A stretch of 64,000 nucleotides of DNA from Phycisphaerales bacterium UBA2421 (GTDB lineage Bacteria > Planctomycetota > Phycisphaerae > Tepidisphaerales > Tepidisphaeraceae): the NCBI GenBank assembly GCA_002343075.1, contig DDRH01000036.1, forward strand, positions 62,001 to 126,000, in the 5' to 3' direction. Position 1 is the first letter of the stretch, and every line of letters starts with the position of its first letter. Positions 51,655 through 61,371 of this stretch are shown here, piece after piece. Under the pieces are notes generated by a model. It was given only the letters and a program-made list of their open reading frames with translations, did not search any database and was not told the origin of the DNA. Made by a program: the position numbers and the translations under genes.

Positions 51655-52389
51655 TTATCGCAGACACTCCTGGTAGCGCATCGCCAGCGACTCACTATCA
51701 TGCTCGGCTACTTCAAACTGAGCGACCAGTGAGCCATCGCGGATGACTGCAACTTCCTGCGCATATCGAGCAACGCTCGGCTCGTGCGTAACCATCACAA
51801 TCGTCTTTCCGTGAACTCCGGAAAGGTCGCGGAGCAATTCGCAAACGACTTTGCTATTGGATGAATCAAGGTTGCCGGTTGGCTCGTCGGCGAGAATCAC
51901 TGCGGGCTCCGTAATCAGCGCCCGTCCGATGGCAACCCGCTGCTGCTCGCCGCCGGATAGCGCGTCAGGGCGATGTGTCCGCCGCGATGTCAGGCCTAAG
52001 CGATCGAGTAGTTCTCTCACCTTCTGATGGTCGCTTCTTGTCAGCCGACGCTCCAGCATGATTGGCAGTGCGAGATTTTCCTCGGCGGTGAGGGTTGGGA
52101 TCAGGTTAAACGCCTGAAAGATCAAACCTATGTTTCGGCGGCGGAAGTCGGTCAGTGCTCGGTCGCCCAGGCTCGTTAGATCGGTCGCATTCACAATGAC
52201 CCTGCCTCGGTCCGCCTGAGTCAGGCCGGCCATCAAGTGCAGGAGGGTGCTCTTGCCCGACCCGCTCGCCCCCATCACGGCGAGAAACTGCCCCGCGTTG
52301 ACCCCAAGCGTCACGCCGTTGAGCGCGGCGACCGCGCGATCGCCCTGATGGAAGGTTTTGTGAACGTTTTCACAGACAAGTGGAGCCAT
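51655..52389 (-). CDS. ABC transporter ATPase, LolD/MacB type
   Basis: A 244-residue ATP-binding subunit. Walker A is GASGSGKST, the signature is LSGGEQQR, Walker B is VILADEPT, and there is a switch His in [22 protein letters not shown] and [19 protein letters not shown] are typical of the LolD/MacB/FtsE group. It would energise the permease encoded just downstream. ATG at 52389. The C-terminus is short, with no extra domain. It is divergent from the metallophosphoesterase gene. Confidence 0.93.
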   Translation of the reverse strand: MAPLVCENVHKTFHQGDRAVAALNGVTLGVNAGQFLAVMGASGSGKSTLLHLMAGLTQADRGRVIVNATDLTSLGDRALTDFRRRNIGLIFQAFNLIPTLTAEENLALPIMLERRLTRSDHQKVRELLDRLGLTSRRTHRPDALSGGEQQRVAIGRALITEPAVILADEPTGNLDSSNSKVVCELLRDLSGVHGKTIVMVTHEPSVARYAQEVAVIRDGSLVAQFEVAEHDSESLAMRYQECLR

Positions 52390-52471
52390 TCAGCCTCAGA
52401 TTTCTGTCACAACTATAGTGCCGTCTCGAGACATAATCACGCGCGAGCTGCTCTCGCCTAATATTGAGGCG

Positions 52472-53326
52472 ATGCGCCTCATCGTTACCGCCGACCTGCA
52501 TTACAATCACGCAAAGTCGCGTAGTTCCGCAGACGATGTCATTGACCAGATCAATCGCGCTGGCGGCGATGCGCTGCTCGTTGTCGGTGACACCGGTGTG
52601 GGCGACGGCGATGGCATTGAGCAATGCCTCTCCAAGTTCACCATTCGCGGACCGCGGCTGTTTGTTTCAGGAAATCATGAACTTTGGACATCCTCAGGTA
52701 ACAGTTTGGAGCTGTTTCATTCGACGCTCCCGAATCGAGTGCGCCAAATCGGCTGGCACTGGCTGGAAGATGCGCCCTTTCTGGTGAATGACGCTGCGAT
52801 CGTTGGAAGCATAGGTTGGTATGACTATTCATTTGCAGTGCCCGAGCTAGAGATCGCACGACGCTTTTACGAAGCAAAGATCTCACCCGGTGCCGTCAAC
52901 CGCCTGCCCGAATTTGGGAATCTGATCTTGGGAGAAGAGACCGACGCGTCTTTGGCGATTGTCGGACGTTGGAATGATGGAAAGTATGTCTCGCTCCGAC
53001 AGAGCGATGAAGCTTTCCTCGCCGGGCGAATCCCGTCACTTCGCGCACAGTTGTCGCAACTCGCCAAGCTTCCTCAAATCCTGGCAGCGGTCCACCATGT
53101 GCCCTTTGAGGCGCTGCTCCCACCACGCCGGGGGGCGCAGTGGGATTTTGCCCGGGCGTATCTTGGCAGCGGGGCGATGGGCGACATGATTGTCGGCTTT
53201 GAGAATGTCCAAACGGTGCTCTGTGGTCATAGCCATTGGCCCATGGAAGTCACCATCGGACGCGCGCGGGCGATAAACATCGGCAGCGGATATCGCGCAA
53301 AGCGGTTTGTGTCGCTCGATCTGTGA
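52472..53326 (+). CDS. calcineurin-like metallophosphoesterase
   Basis: A 284-residue hydrolase with the metallophosphoesterase motifs in order: TADLHYNH (D-x-H), LLVVGDTG (GD), FVSGNHE (GNHE), VHHVPFE and LCGHSHWP (GHxH). It binds two metal ions and cleaves a phosphomono- or phosphodiester; the substrate is unknown. There is no signal peptide. ATG at 52472 is chosen because MRLIVTADLHYNH is the family start. GAGG lies only two bases ahead, so the start is not beyond doubt; the in-frame GTG at 52418 would add 18 residues. Convergent with the rhomboid gene. Confidence 0.88.
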   Translation: MRLIVTADLHYNHAKSRSSADDVIDQINRAGGDALLVVGDTGVGDGDGIEQCLSKFTIRGPRLFVSGNHELWTSSGNSLELFHSTLPNRVRQIGWHWLEDAPFLVNDAAIVGSIGWYDYSFAVPELEIARRFYEAKISPGAVNRLPEFGNLILGEETDASLAIVGRWNDGKYVSLRQSDEAFLAGRIPSLRAQLSQLAKLPQILAAVHHVPFEALLPPRRGAQWDFARAYLGSGAMGDMIVGFENVQTVLCGHSHWPMEVTIGRARAINIGSGYRAKRFVSLDL

Positions 53327-53347
53327 TGCGTGCAACACATCTGGCGA

Positions 53348-54100
53348 TTAGTGGGTAAGCCGCATCCGAGGGCCCGGCGCGGCGGCCCGAATTCCAAGGT
53401 AGCCGGCAATGGCCCCACCGAGATGGGCAGCTTCACCACCGGCATTGGGGCCAGCAAAGATGATGGTCAGTGCTGCGATGCCGAGCAGGAGCATTGCCCA
53501 CGTCCTCAACTCAATCGGCATCGGCGGAAAGGCCATCATCACAGTGGCCCGTGGCGCGACTCGCGAAGCAGCGGCGAGGATCCCAAAGATGCCCGCGGAT
53601 GCGCCGACAAGGGGCACCCAAGGCGACCCGACCAAGACATTTAGCTTCCACAAACCAAGATAAACGAGCGCCCCTGCAGCGCCGCACACAAGATAGAAGA
53701 TCAGGAACCGCTGTCGGCCCAGAAAGCTCTCAATCATCTGTCCGAAGAAGTAAAGCCCGAGCATGTTAAAGAACAAATGCTGTAGGTTGGCGTGCAAGAA
53801 CTGAAAGGTAAGAAACCGCCAGATTTGCAAACCGTAGATTGCTGTCCCCGCGGAGAAATGGCCGATAGCCTCAAGCGGGGAGGTTTGATTCACGATGACG
53901 CTGACTGTCCCGTCAGGACCGGCAATGGCGCGTCCGGTAGGCACTTGTCCCACGATGCCGGCGCGATATAGAAATGCATCCAGTATAAATACGGCAACGT
54001 TGATGACGATAAGCCAGCCTGTGACTGACCACATTCGAAAACGCTCGAATGAGGCCGGTTGGCGGGATGTGCGTGAGTAGTCGCGGTCGTGGATTCCCAT
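53348..54100 (-). CDS. rhomboid family intramembrane serine protease
   Basis: A 250-residue membrane protease with six helices. The catalytic Ser169 is in VGASAGIFG, His226 in GGEAAHLGGAIAG, and the oxyanion pair His108/Asn112 is in HLFFNMLGLYFFG. It cleaves single-pass membrane proteins near the outer side of the helix. ATG at 54100 (MGIHDRDYSR). The first 25 residues are polar. There is no obvious substrate gene next to it; it converges with the phosphoesterase gene, whose stop is 21 bases away. Confidence 0.92.
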   Translation of the reverse strand: MGIHDRDYSRTSRQPASFERFRMWSVTGWLIVINVAVFILDAFLYRAGIVGQVPTGRAIAGPDGTVSVIVNQTSPLEAIGHFSAGTAIYGLQIWRFLTFQFLHANLQHLFFNMLGLYFFGQMIESFLGRQRFLIFYLVCGAAGALVYLGLWKLNVLVGSPWVPLVGASAGIFGILAAASRVAPRATVMMAFPPMPIELRTWAMLLLGIAALTIIFAGPNAGGEAAHLGGAIAGYLGIRAAAPGPRMRLTH

Positions 54101-54271
54101 GTGCTCAACTGAGTGTAGGGGGGTCGGAGGTGCATGTCACGAAGGCTGGTGCCGACATCCGGGCCGCATCTATTGTTCAACCCCGCCGCCCAAACTTCGC
54201 GTGGCATCGTTTGCACAAACTCGCTACAGTCGTGTGAAGATCTGTGACCCGTACGAAAGGATGTTAGCTTC

Positions 54272-55678
54272 ATGCCCGGCATGACCATAACCGAGAAGAT
54301 CCTCGCAAAGCACGCGGGAAAGGCCACCACGGCACCAGGGGAGAATGTCTGGGTCGATGTGGACATCCTTATGACTCACGACGTCTGCGGACCTGGGACA
54401 ATCGGCATATTCCACGAAAGATTTGGGCGGCAAGCCAAAGTCTGGGATCGAGATCGAGTGGTCGTGATCCCCGACCACTATATTTTTACCGCAGACGACA
54501 AGTGCCATCGTAATGTGCAGATACTGCGCGATTTCGTGAAGGAGCAGGGCCTTAAGTATTATTACGATCCAGAGTTTGTCACCAACCATCCGGGCATGCC
54601 AAGCCCCTACAAGGACCCGACGAAAACAAGCTACAAAGGAGTTTGTCACAAGGCCCTGCCCGAAGAAGGTCACGTCCGGCCGGGGGAGATACTCCTCGGC
54701 ACCGACAGCCACACCTGCACCGCGGGGGCGTTTGGGCAGTTTGCGACGGGGATTGGAAACACGGATGCAGCGTTCACGCTGGGAACCGGAAAAACGTGGC
54801 TGAAGGTTCCTCCCACAATGAAGTTCACGTTTCAAGGGGAGATCCCGCCGTATCTGACTGCGAAGGACCTCATTCTTGCTGTGATTGGCGAGATTGGCGT
54901 TGACGGTGCAACGTATAGAACAATGTACTTTTCCGGCGATGGTATTCGAAGCTTAACGCTTGAAGACCGCATGACGTTAACCAACATGGCGATCGAGGCT
55001 GGAGGGAAGAACGGCGTCTGCGATGTCGACGAAAAGACGCTTGAGTATGTGCGCGCCCGGTCGAACGTTCCCGCATGGGAGGTCTTTGCCGACGATCCCG
55101 ATGCTGCCTATAACGCTACATACGAGTGGGACTTGAGCACAATGGAGCCGTTGGTAGCCAAGCCGCACAGCCCGGATAACCGCGACACCGCCCGCAACTG
55201 TCGAGATGTAAAACTTGACCGAGCCTACATCGGCAGTTGCACCGGCGGGAAGATTACAGACATGATTTTTGCGGCGAACATTCTGAAGGGAAATAAAGTC
55301 AGGATTCCGACATATGTCGTTCCCGGTTCTACCGAGGTGCATCGAGATATGAAGCGTCTCAACCTGCGTGGCGTAGAACGGCAGGGGAACGAAAAGAGCA
55401 TCGAAGACGTGCTGGCCGACGCTGGATGCCTGCTCGGACCGAGTGGTTGCGCCGCATGTCTCGGCGGGCCTAGTGACACGTTTGGCCGGCTGAATGAGCC
55501 GCTCTTGTGCATCAGCACAACCAACCGCAACTTCCCGGGCCGAATGGGCGACAAGAAGGCTGGGGTATACCTCGCCTCCCCGCTGACCGTGGCGGCATCG
55601 GCGTTGACAGGTTATGTGACAGACCCGCGAGAATACGTCACGACAAGAATCGACACTGGTTTGGCGGGCGTAGCTTAG
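54272..55678 (+). CDS. leuC: 3-isopropylmalate dehydratase large subunit homolog
   Basis: A 468-residue aconitase-fold enzyme with the [4Fe-4S] Cys ligands in YIGSCTGGKITD and GCAACLGGP (one plus two Cys). HDVCGPGTIGIFHERFG and GTDSHTCTAGAFGQFATGIGNTD are typical of the LeuC/HacA group. It isomerises 2- to 3-isopropylmalate in leucine synthesis, or a homocitrate-type substrate. ATG at 54272 has AAGGAT upstream. A LeuD small subunit is needed, but the next gene is an unrelated hypothetical: leuD must lie elsewhere. Other isomerases of the family cannot be excluded from sequence alone. Confidence 0.9.
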   Translation: MPGMTITEKILAKHAGKATTAPGENVWVDVDILMTHDVCGPGTIGIFHERFGRQAKVWDRDRVVVIPDHYIFTADDKCHRNVQILRDFVKEQGLKYYYDPEFVTNHPGMPSPYKDPTKTSYKGVCHKALPEEGHVRPGEILLGTDSHTCTAGAFGQFATGIGNTDAAFTLGTGKTWLKVPPTMKFTFQGEIPPYLTAKDLILAVIGEIGVDGATYRTMYFSGDGIRSLTLEDRMTLTNMAIEAGGKNGVCDVDEKTLEYVRARSNVPAWEVFADDPDAAYNATYEWDLSTMEPLVAKPHSPDNRDTARNCRDVKLDRAYIGSCTGGKITDMIFAANILKGNKVRIPTYVVPGSTEVHRDMKRLNLRGVERQGNEKSIEDVLADAGCLLGPSGCAACLGGPSDTFGRLNEPLLCISTTNRNFPGRMGDKKAGVYLASPLTVAASALTGYVTDPREYVTTRIDTGLAGVA

Positions 55679-55697
55679 CTTGACGGGAGCGTGGTCG

Positions 55698-56549
55698 ATG
55701 GGAGCAGCACCTCTGCAATCGCGCTTTGAGCAGATACTCGCCAGGTCCGACCGCTTTGGCGACGGCGGCAAGATTGTGCTGGAGACCGCCTATCATACCC
55801 TCGCTGCAGGGCAGGCGATCAACCGCTGGCCGGAGGTTGGGCTGGAAGACCTCTGGACTCACGCAATCAAAGAAGGCGGCATCCTCTTTAGCAAGCCCGA
55901 CGCGCGTTGGGCCAAAACCGGTCCGCAAGAAACAAAGGATATGATTGGTCAAACGACGATCGGGCCTTGGCAGATCACCGTCGGCAACGTCAAAAACAGG
56001 TACGGCCAGCCATACGGTGTTGGACCCGATTCCCCTGATGCAGATGTCTTTGCCTACTGCAAGGACCGCCCCACCATGCAGGCGGGGATGATCAGCGACT
56101 ACATTCAGGAGGCGTACGCGCAATATGGGGCGAGGTCGCCGTACGCGATTCAGAAGTACTTCTGGCTGGAGGCGTTTGTAAAGAAGGAAATTGGGCAGGC
56201 AGCATGGGACAAAAGTGTGCTGCCAACCCCGCCCGACGGCGACTGGCGGAACCTGACAGCGGCGATGAAGGCTGACACCGGATTTTACGCCAAGCAGATC
56301 GTCTGCGGGACGAAAGAAAACCCGTACGGCTTGCTTTATTGGCTCTGGGTGACGCGCGACGAAGCTGGGATTCTGTCTCTGCTCAAAGTGTGGCAATCAC
56401 AGCCCATTCGAGCATGGGACCGCGATATGGCGCTCGCAACAAATCAAGCCACGACGCAGTTTTGCCTCCTGCAGAGCGACCTCCTGTATTTTCCCGATCA
56501 GGCCGGGGCCGAGCACATCACCAAACTGATGAACCAGATTGCAAAATGA
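55698..56549 (+). CDS. hypothetical protein downstream of leuC
   Basis: A 283-residue soluble protein not assigned to a family. Visible blocks are VLETAYHTLAAGQAINRWPEVG, IGPWQITVGNVKNRYGQP, YIQEAYAQYGARSPYAIQKYFW and YGLLYWLWVTRDEAGILSLL. The GPWQIT segment is reminiscent of lysozyme-like folds, but no catalytic Glu context is clear, so I make no claim. ATG at 55698 has GGGAG eight bases upstream; an earlier TTG at 55680 is rejected. It follows leuC by 19 bases and its stop overlaps the following gene by four (ATGA): leuC, this gene and the GT87 gene form one operon. Confidence 0.72.
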   Translation: MGAAPLQSRFEQILARSDRFGDGGKIVLETAYHTLAAGQAINRWPEVGLEDLWTHAIKEGGILFSKPDARWAKTGPQETKDMIGQTTIGPWQITVGNVKNRYGQPYGVGPDSPDADVFAYCKDRPTMQAGMISDYIQEAYAQYGARSPYAIQKYFWLEAFVKKEIGQAAWDKSVLPTPPDGDWRNLTAAMKADTGFYAKQIVCGTKENPYGLLYWLWVTRDEAGILSLLKVWQSQPIRAWDRDMALATNQATTQFCLLQSDLLYFPDQAGAEHITKLMNQIAK

Positions 56550-57904
56550 GCGATCCCTCGCACGCCACTTGCCGTGTCGCCAATTCGGTTGCAGCGCCTC
56601 GCACCGCACCTCGCTGTCGAAGCGTTTGGCGGGAGAATGCGCTACTCACCTTGATCGTCGTTCATTTAGCGGTTCGACTGGCGTTTCTTGCGATCAAGCC
56701 AGTTCCAGCGGTCTCGGTCGATGTCTCTGCGTGGTACCAAGTGGCGACAGAACTGCGCCAAGGCCGAAATCCTTATGTAACTACAGAAATCCTTGTCCAT
56801 CCGCCATTTGGCTTGCAGGTCGCCTGGGCGGTTGATCGGATCGCAAACCTCACCGGCTGGCAGTTTCCGACAGCCTACTTCCTCTTCCTGGTTCCGTTTG
56901 AGCTATCGCTGGTCGTCCTTTGCTATGTAATCCTGCGCGACTGGCAATCGCCCAAGGCGGCTAAGTGGATTGTGCTCGGAGGTGTCACGGCACAGCCGGC
57001 GCTGCTTTTTCAGGCGTGTCAACATGGAAACATCGATCTGTTTGTCGGACTTTTCTGTGTGCTCGGCTGCGCTGGATTCATGGCATTTCTGCGCTCGAAC
57101 GATCGTTGGCAGTATGCGTCCGCCTGCGTTTGGATTGGGCTTGGAATCCTGGTCAAAATCGTGCCGGTCATGCTTGCTCCACTTGCTTTCACCGCTTGGC
57201 GAAGGAGTTGGCGGCTCGCGCTCGGCGGAGGAGTACTGCTGTGCGCGCCGCTTGTCGCTGGCCTCTTGGGATTGGCTGCCACGTCACCGTGGTTCACCCT
57301 CGAACGGATCGCTCAGTATCGATCGTATTCAGGATACTTTGGGATTAGCGGCTTGCTTCAGCAATGGCAGCTCGCGGTCGATTGCGGGATTGAGGCGGGA
57401 TTACGCAAGGCTTTTCCAATTTTGGCGATCGAGGCCGTGCTCTTTGCGCTCTGGATTACATGGCGGCAGTCGAATCATGCAGGCGGTGATCATCGCTGGG
57501 TCTATCTGCTTGCTCTAAGTCTCATTCTGTTTGTTGTGACTCTCGGGCCGGGATATGCCCCGCAATATGTCTACTGGTGGTGGCCGCTGCTGGTGATTGC
57601 CTCGACACTGTTTGGCCGCGCATTCATGATTTGGAGTGTTTTGCTTTGGCTCGTCGCCGCTGTGACATTTACAGTCGAATATGGCTTCTTCCGGTCGCAC
57701 GGGGAGTTGTTTTCATGGTTTTCGCAGCCCCAAATCCGGCCCGCCCCCTGGGTGGAGCAACTTGAGTCACCCTGGGGCCAGTCGTGGCTTCGGGCACCCT
57801 TGTTCTTGATACAAGCGGCGGTGCTTGCGACGGGTGTAATCGTGCTCATTCGGGCATCCCGAACTGATGCCCTTGCCCGGAATCAGCAAACTAAGACGGC
57901 CTAG
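56546..57904 (+). CDS. membrane glycosyltransferase, GT87/DUF2029-like
   Basis: A 452-residue protein with about ten membrane helices. Early SVDVSAWYQVATELRQGRNPYVTTE is the GT87 (DUF2029) hallmark with the catalytic-loop Asp, then HPPFGLQVAWAV. Later QHGNIDLFVGLFCVLG and GILVKIVPVMLAPLAF match the polyprenyl-phosphate mannosyltransferase group. It would transfer a hexose from a polyprenyl donor outside the membrane. ATG at 56546 overlaps the previous stop (ATGA). Together with the GT-C proteins at 43650 and 59979 it points to surface glycan synthesis. Confidence 0.85.
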   Translation: MSDPSHATCRVANSVAAPRTAPRCRSVWRENALLTLIVVHLAVRLAFLAIKPVPAVSVDVSAWYQVATELRQGRNPYVTTEILVHPPFGLQVAWAVDRIANLTGWQFPTAYFLFLVPFELSLVVLCYVILRDWQSPKAAKWIVLGGVTAQPALLFQACQHGNIDLFVGLFCVLGCAGFMAFLRSNDRWQYASACVWIGLGILVKIVPVMLAPLAFTAWRRSWRLALGGGVLLCAPLVAGLLGLAATSPWFTLERIAQYRSYSGYFGISGLLQQWQLAVDCGIEAGLRKAFPILAIEAVLFALWITWRQSNHAGGDHRWVYLLALSLILFVVTLGPGYAPQYVYWWWPLLVIASTLFGRAFMIWSVLLWLVAAVTFTVEYGFFRSHGELFSWFSQPQIRPAPWVEQLESPWGQSWLRAPLFLIQAAVLATGVIVLIRASRTDALARNQQTKTA

Positions 57905-58022
57905 ATGCTGCTGAGCCGTTTTGGATGAGCATTGCCCGCTGCCGATAAATCCGTACGCTGCCTCCTGCGGTGTTGCGGGCAAGCGATGCCGGGTTGGGAT
58001 CAGCGGGTGTTTGAGACCACAC

Positions 58023-58907
58023 ATGGCAACCGGCAACATCGTTTGTTCACAATGCGGAAAGGAGTACATCTGGCAACAGCAGTTGGCCGGCCACGATGTC
58101 CGCTGCACCTGTGGACACGTCATGCCCGTGCCGAGCGCAGCGCCACAAACTGACAGTGTTTACGCCCTTGCTCCTTCAGATGAAGTCTCGCCTGCAGCAC
58201 GCACTGCCAGGGTGAACTTGGACGATTCGCTTTTCCAGTTGCCATGCCCGATGTGCGGCCGCCCGATCGAGTTTGGTGGGGTCGTGTGTGTGGGGTGCGG
58301 ATACAATGTGAAGACGGGAGAGTACACCAAGAAGCCTCATGGTCCGGTACCCGCGCACACAGCGTTCGACGCACCCACCCCTGCGACCGTCAATAGGCCC
58401 GCGACCGCGTCGCCCTATGTGCCACCTGCCGCTCCAGCACGACATCTTCCAGACGAGCCGCGGCAGGCTGTAGTTCTTCGATATCTAGCAATTCTGGCGG
58501 TACTGCTGCTGGTCGCGACTGCATTTCTGGCATTTCGTGGCAACCGTAGTTCCGCCCCGACGGCGGTAGCCGGCCTGACTGCAGAAGATGCTGAAATCGA
58601 ATCTAAGCTAAAGCAGACCGCAACTACCGAGGCGCGCGAATGGCTTGCCCGCGATGAACAACGCCTTCTCGGCCGGTACAATCAGCGGCAAGCCCAGGCA
58701 AAGATTGACGAAATCTATCGAGCGGGCGCGCAAAAGGTTTGCGTGCTCGGCGGTCGGTTTGTTATGTCTGTGGTGGTTGAAGTTCCAGACAAAGTCGAAG
58801 ATCGAAAGCGCCTGTTCGAGTGGCAAAAACAGCATCACGAATCGATTGGCGAGACAGTCACCCTTGATTCGGGGCAGAAGTACATCTACATCACTATGCC
58901 AAGGTAG
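58023..58907 (+). CDS. zinc-ribbon membrane protein of unknown function
   Basis: A 294-residue protein. Two Cys4 zinc ribbons start it: CSQCGKEY with RCTCGH, and CPMCGRP with CVGCGYN. A Pro/Ala-rich linker (about 95-145) leads to one membrane helix (about 155-175, YLAILAVLLLVATAFLAF) and a C-terminal soluble domain (about 190-294) with EWLARDEQRLLGRYNQRQAQAKIDEIY. The ribbon-linker-helix design is common in planctomycete proteins of unknown function, which may link cytoplasmic sensing to a periplasmic domain. ATG at 58023 begins right at the first ribbon; the in-frame start at 57921 is not supported. Confidence 0.75.
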   Translation: MATGNIVCSQCGKEYIWQQQLAGHDVRCTCGHVMPVPSAAPQTDSVYALAPSDEVSPAARTARVNLDDSLFQLPCPMCGRPIEFGGVVCVGCGYNVKTGEYTKKPHGPVPAHTAFDAPTPATVNRPATASPYVPPAAPARHLPDEPRQAVVLRYLAILAVLLLVATAFLAFRGNRSSAPTAVAGLTAEDAEIESKLKQTATTEAREWLARDEQRLLGRYNQRQAQAKIDEIYRAGAQKVCVLGGRFVMSVVVEVPDKVEDRKRLFEWQKQHHESIGETVTLDSGQKYIYITMPR

Positions 58908-59018
58908 TGCCCCTGTACCGTTCGCGTGCCTGGCTCGCCCAACAACTGCTTGCATTCACGTTCGTAAGACAGACAATCCGATCGGTAATCAAGATCGAGT
59001 AGTACGTCAGGAGCACGG

Positions 59019-59972
59019 ATGCAAGTTCTAATCACGGGTGCCGCGGGCTTCGTCGGAAGCCGACTCAGCAGGCGGTTGCTTGATCGCGGTGACAGCGTCA
59101 TTGGACTGGATAATTTCAACGATTACTACCCACGCGTTCATAAAGAGCGTCACCTACGCGATATCAAGAACCACGCAAACTTCAAGATTATAGAAGCTGA
59201 TTTGCGCGACGCGGGACGACTTCGGGAACATTTTGCATCGCACAAGCCAGATGCGGTCGCTCACCTCGCCGCGATGGCGGCGGTTCGATACAGCATTGAG
59301 CACCCGCTGATTTATGGGGAGCACAACGTACAGGGGAGCCTGAATCTGATCGACGCTGCGCGGCATAACGGCAATCCGCTTTGTGTTCTTGCCAGTACAG
59401 GCAGTCTCTATGGGGCTGATACCCCCGTTCCGTTCAACGAATCTGCTCCCGCCGACAGGCCACTCGCCCCCTATCCCGCAAGCAAGCGCGCAATGGAGTT
59501 GTTCGCGCATAGCCACCATCATTTGTACGGCGTGCCAATCACCGTCTTGCGATTTTTCAATGTGTACGGCCCGCATGGCCGGCCTGACATGATGCCCTGG
59601 CAGTGGGTCGCCGCCATCGCGCGCGGCGAACCTATCACGCTCTACAACGGGGGCAAAATGAAGCGGGACTGGACCTACATTGATGACATTGTCGATGGGT
59701 TTGTCGCCACGCTCGACTCACCCATGGGATTTGAGATTATGAACCTCGGCTGCGGCAATCCGGTCGAAAATGTGCGTTTCGTCGAGATTATTGAGGATCT
59801 GGTGGGGAAAAGAGCTCATTTCATCGATAGGCCCGCACCCGCGAGTGAACCAATTGTCACCTACGCCGACGTCAGTAAGGCCGCTCGACTAATTGGGTAC
59901 AAACCAAAGGTCATGGTTGAAGAGGGACTGCGGCGGTTTGTTGAGTGGATGCGGGCGGAGTCCTTGCTTTAG
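59019..59972 (+). CDS. NAD-dependent sugar-nucleotide epimerase/dehydratase (SDR family)
   Basis: A 317-residue extended SDR enzyme. NAD binding is ITGAAGFVGSRL; the catalytic set is Ser/Tyr/Lys in LASTGSLYG and YPASKRAME. It is closest to UDP-glucuronate/UDP-glucose 4-epimerases by the sequence LDNFNDYYPRVHKERHL and RDWTYIDDIVDGFV. It would make a UDP-sugar (glucose to galactose, or glucuronate to galacturonate) for envelope polysaccharide. ATG at 59019 has AGGAGC seven bases upstream. Only six bases separate its stop from the next GT-C gene. Confidence 0.88.
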   Translation: MQVLITGAAGFVGSRLSRRLLDRGDSVIGLDNFNDYYPRVHKERHLRDIKNHANFKIIEADLRDAGRLREHFASHKPDAVAHLAAMAAVRYSIEHPLIYGEHNVQGSLNLIDAARHNGNPLCVLASTGSLYGADTPVPFNESAPADRPLAPYPASKRAMELFAHSHHHLYGVPITVLRFFNVYGPHGRPDMMPWQWVAAIARGEPITLYNGGKMKRDWTYIDDIVDGFVATLDSPMGFEIMNLGCGNPVENVRFVEIIEDLVGKRAHFIDRPAPASEPIVTYADVSKAARLIGYKPKVMVEEGLRRFVEWMRAESLL

Positions 59973-59978
59973 ACTCCA

Positions 59979-61358
59979 ATGGGTGCCAGTGAGACGTATC
60001 TTCGAGATCGGCGAACGTCGGCTGTTTTGCTCATCGCAACCGGATTGCTGCTGGTGCTCCTTTACCTCCACACGCCGGGCCCGAACGGGCCTTGGTATTG
60101 GAAGTGGCACTGGAGGCGACTGGAGTTTGCCAGTGCCGCTGGCAGCCTCTTGCTCGGGGCGAGTCCGGTAGTTGTTGGAATGGCTCTGTGTTGGAGGGGC
60201 GCAAATTCGGCAATTGCACTCACGCTGATATCAATTGGGGCAGTCTCATTGAAGTTGGCGGTAGGTTTTACATTGTCCAAGGGGGTTAACTTTGATTTTC
60301 CGGTTCTTATCGTCACCGACGCTCATGCAACCGGCTATTTTACTGATGCTGGCGCCCTCGCGGCTGAGGACGGAGTGCTTGCCGTCTACCATCAAATAAG
60401 TCCGATGTTTCAAGTGCACTCTCAATCTAAGCCACCTGGGCCAATTCTCTACCACATGTTCTGGATTCGATGGTTTGGTTTCACGTCAGAGGCTGCAATC
60501 GCAGCAGCATTGGGGCAAGCACTGCTCTCGGCACTATCGGTTATCGCAACATGGGGGCTGGGGCGAACGATGGGGCTAAACACCTCTGCCGCGGTCACCG
60601 CTGCTGGCCTCCTCAGTATTTTCCCTGGTTTTGCACTGTTCTGGCCCATGTTCGACCCATTTTACCCGACACTCGCGTGTTCTCTGATTGCCCTCTGGAT
60701 GATCGCCATGCGGCCGCGAAGAGTTTTCGCTGCGATTGGGCTTGGTGCCACTCTATTCGCAGCGACGTTGATTACTTACAACGTGTTGGTGATTGGTGCT
60801 TTCATGGTACTATCGGTCGGAACCGTTCCGGCAAGTGCGCGATCCCACTCGCGATTCTCAGAGCGACTCCGGCGAGCAATCGTTGCCTCGGTGATTGCAC
60901 TTACGTCAATGGTGACGTTTTATGCGTTCCTGTATGCCTTGACCGGCTTTGACCCTATTCAAGCTTTCTCACAGGCACTTGCAAATCAACGAACCCTTCT
61001 CACACGGTACGCTGCTGATCGACCTTACCCAGCAACTGCCATATTTGATCTCACCGACTTTTTTTTGGGTCTCGGTTGGATCGCACCAATCTACCTGGCA
61101 ACTGCGGTCAGATTGCTGAATCGTCCGCTCGCATTTCTGACGGCATGCCAAATCCTCTGCGTGGCAGCCTCATCGCTGCTTCCAGGTGAAACCGCGCGGG
61201 TGTGGATATTCATGATGCCCCTAGTTGCGATACTTACTGCAGAATCGATGTCAAAGCGATCTCGGCATCTGCAATGGATCATTCTGATTTGCACGATCAT
61301 TATGACGATCGCAGTTCACCAGAATATGCACTTTCTTCTGCCTGGCGGGGCGGAATGA
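59979..61358 (+). CDS. polytopic GT-C-like membrane protein
   Basis: A 459-residue protein with about ten helices. A loop with VHSQSKPPGPILYHMFWIRWFGF resembles the PPGP motif region of PMT/ArnT-like glycosyltransferases, and DPFYPTLACSLIALWMIAM is also typical. The first loop has TDAHATGYFTDAGALAAEDG. It probably is a polyprenyl-phosphate sugar transferase, but the Asp pair typical of GT39 is not clear, so the call is weaker than for the other two. It follows the epimerase by six bases and has no Shine-Dalgarno, so it depends on coupling. Confidence 0.72.
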   Translation: MGASETYLRDRRTSAVLLIATGLLLVLLYLHTPGPNGPWYWKWHWRRLEFASAAGSLLLGASPVVVGMALCWRGANSAIALTLISIGAVSLKLAVGFTLSKGVNFDFPVLIVTDAHATGYFTDAGALAAEDGVLAVYHQISPMFQVHSQSKPPGPILYHMFWIRWFGFTSEAAIAAALGQALLSALSVIATWGLGRTMGLNTSAAVTAAGLLSIFPGFALFWPMFDPFYPTLACSLIALWMIAMRPRRVFAAIGLGATLFAATLITYNVLVIGAFMVLSVGTVPASARSHSRFSERLRRAIVASVIALTSMVTFYAFLYALTGFDPIQAFSQALANQRTLLTRYAADRPYPATAIFDLTDFFLGLGWIAPIYLATAVRLLNRPLAFLTACQILCVAASSLLPGETARVWIFMMPLVAILTAESMSKRSRHLQWIILICTIIMTIAVHQNMHFLLPGGAE

Positions 61359-61371
61359 GCCTGTGAATGGG

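Noticed and set aside
55698..56549. Lysozyme/transglycosylase assignment from GPWQIT
   Set aside because: Only one short motif resembles the family; no catalytic context, so left unassigned.
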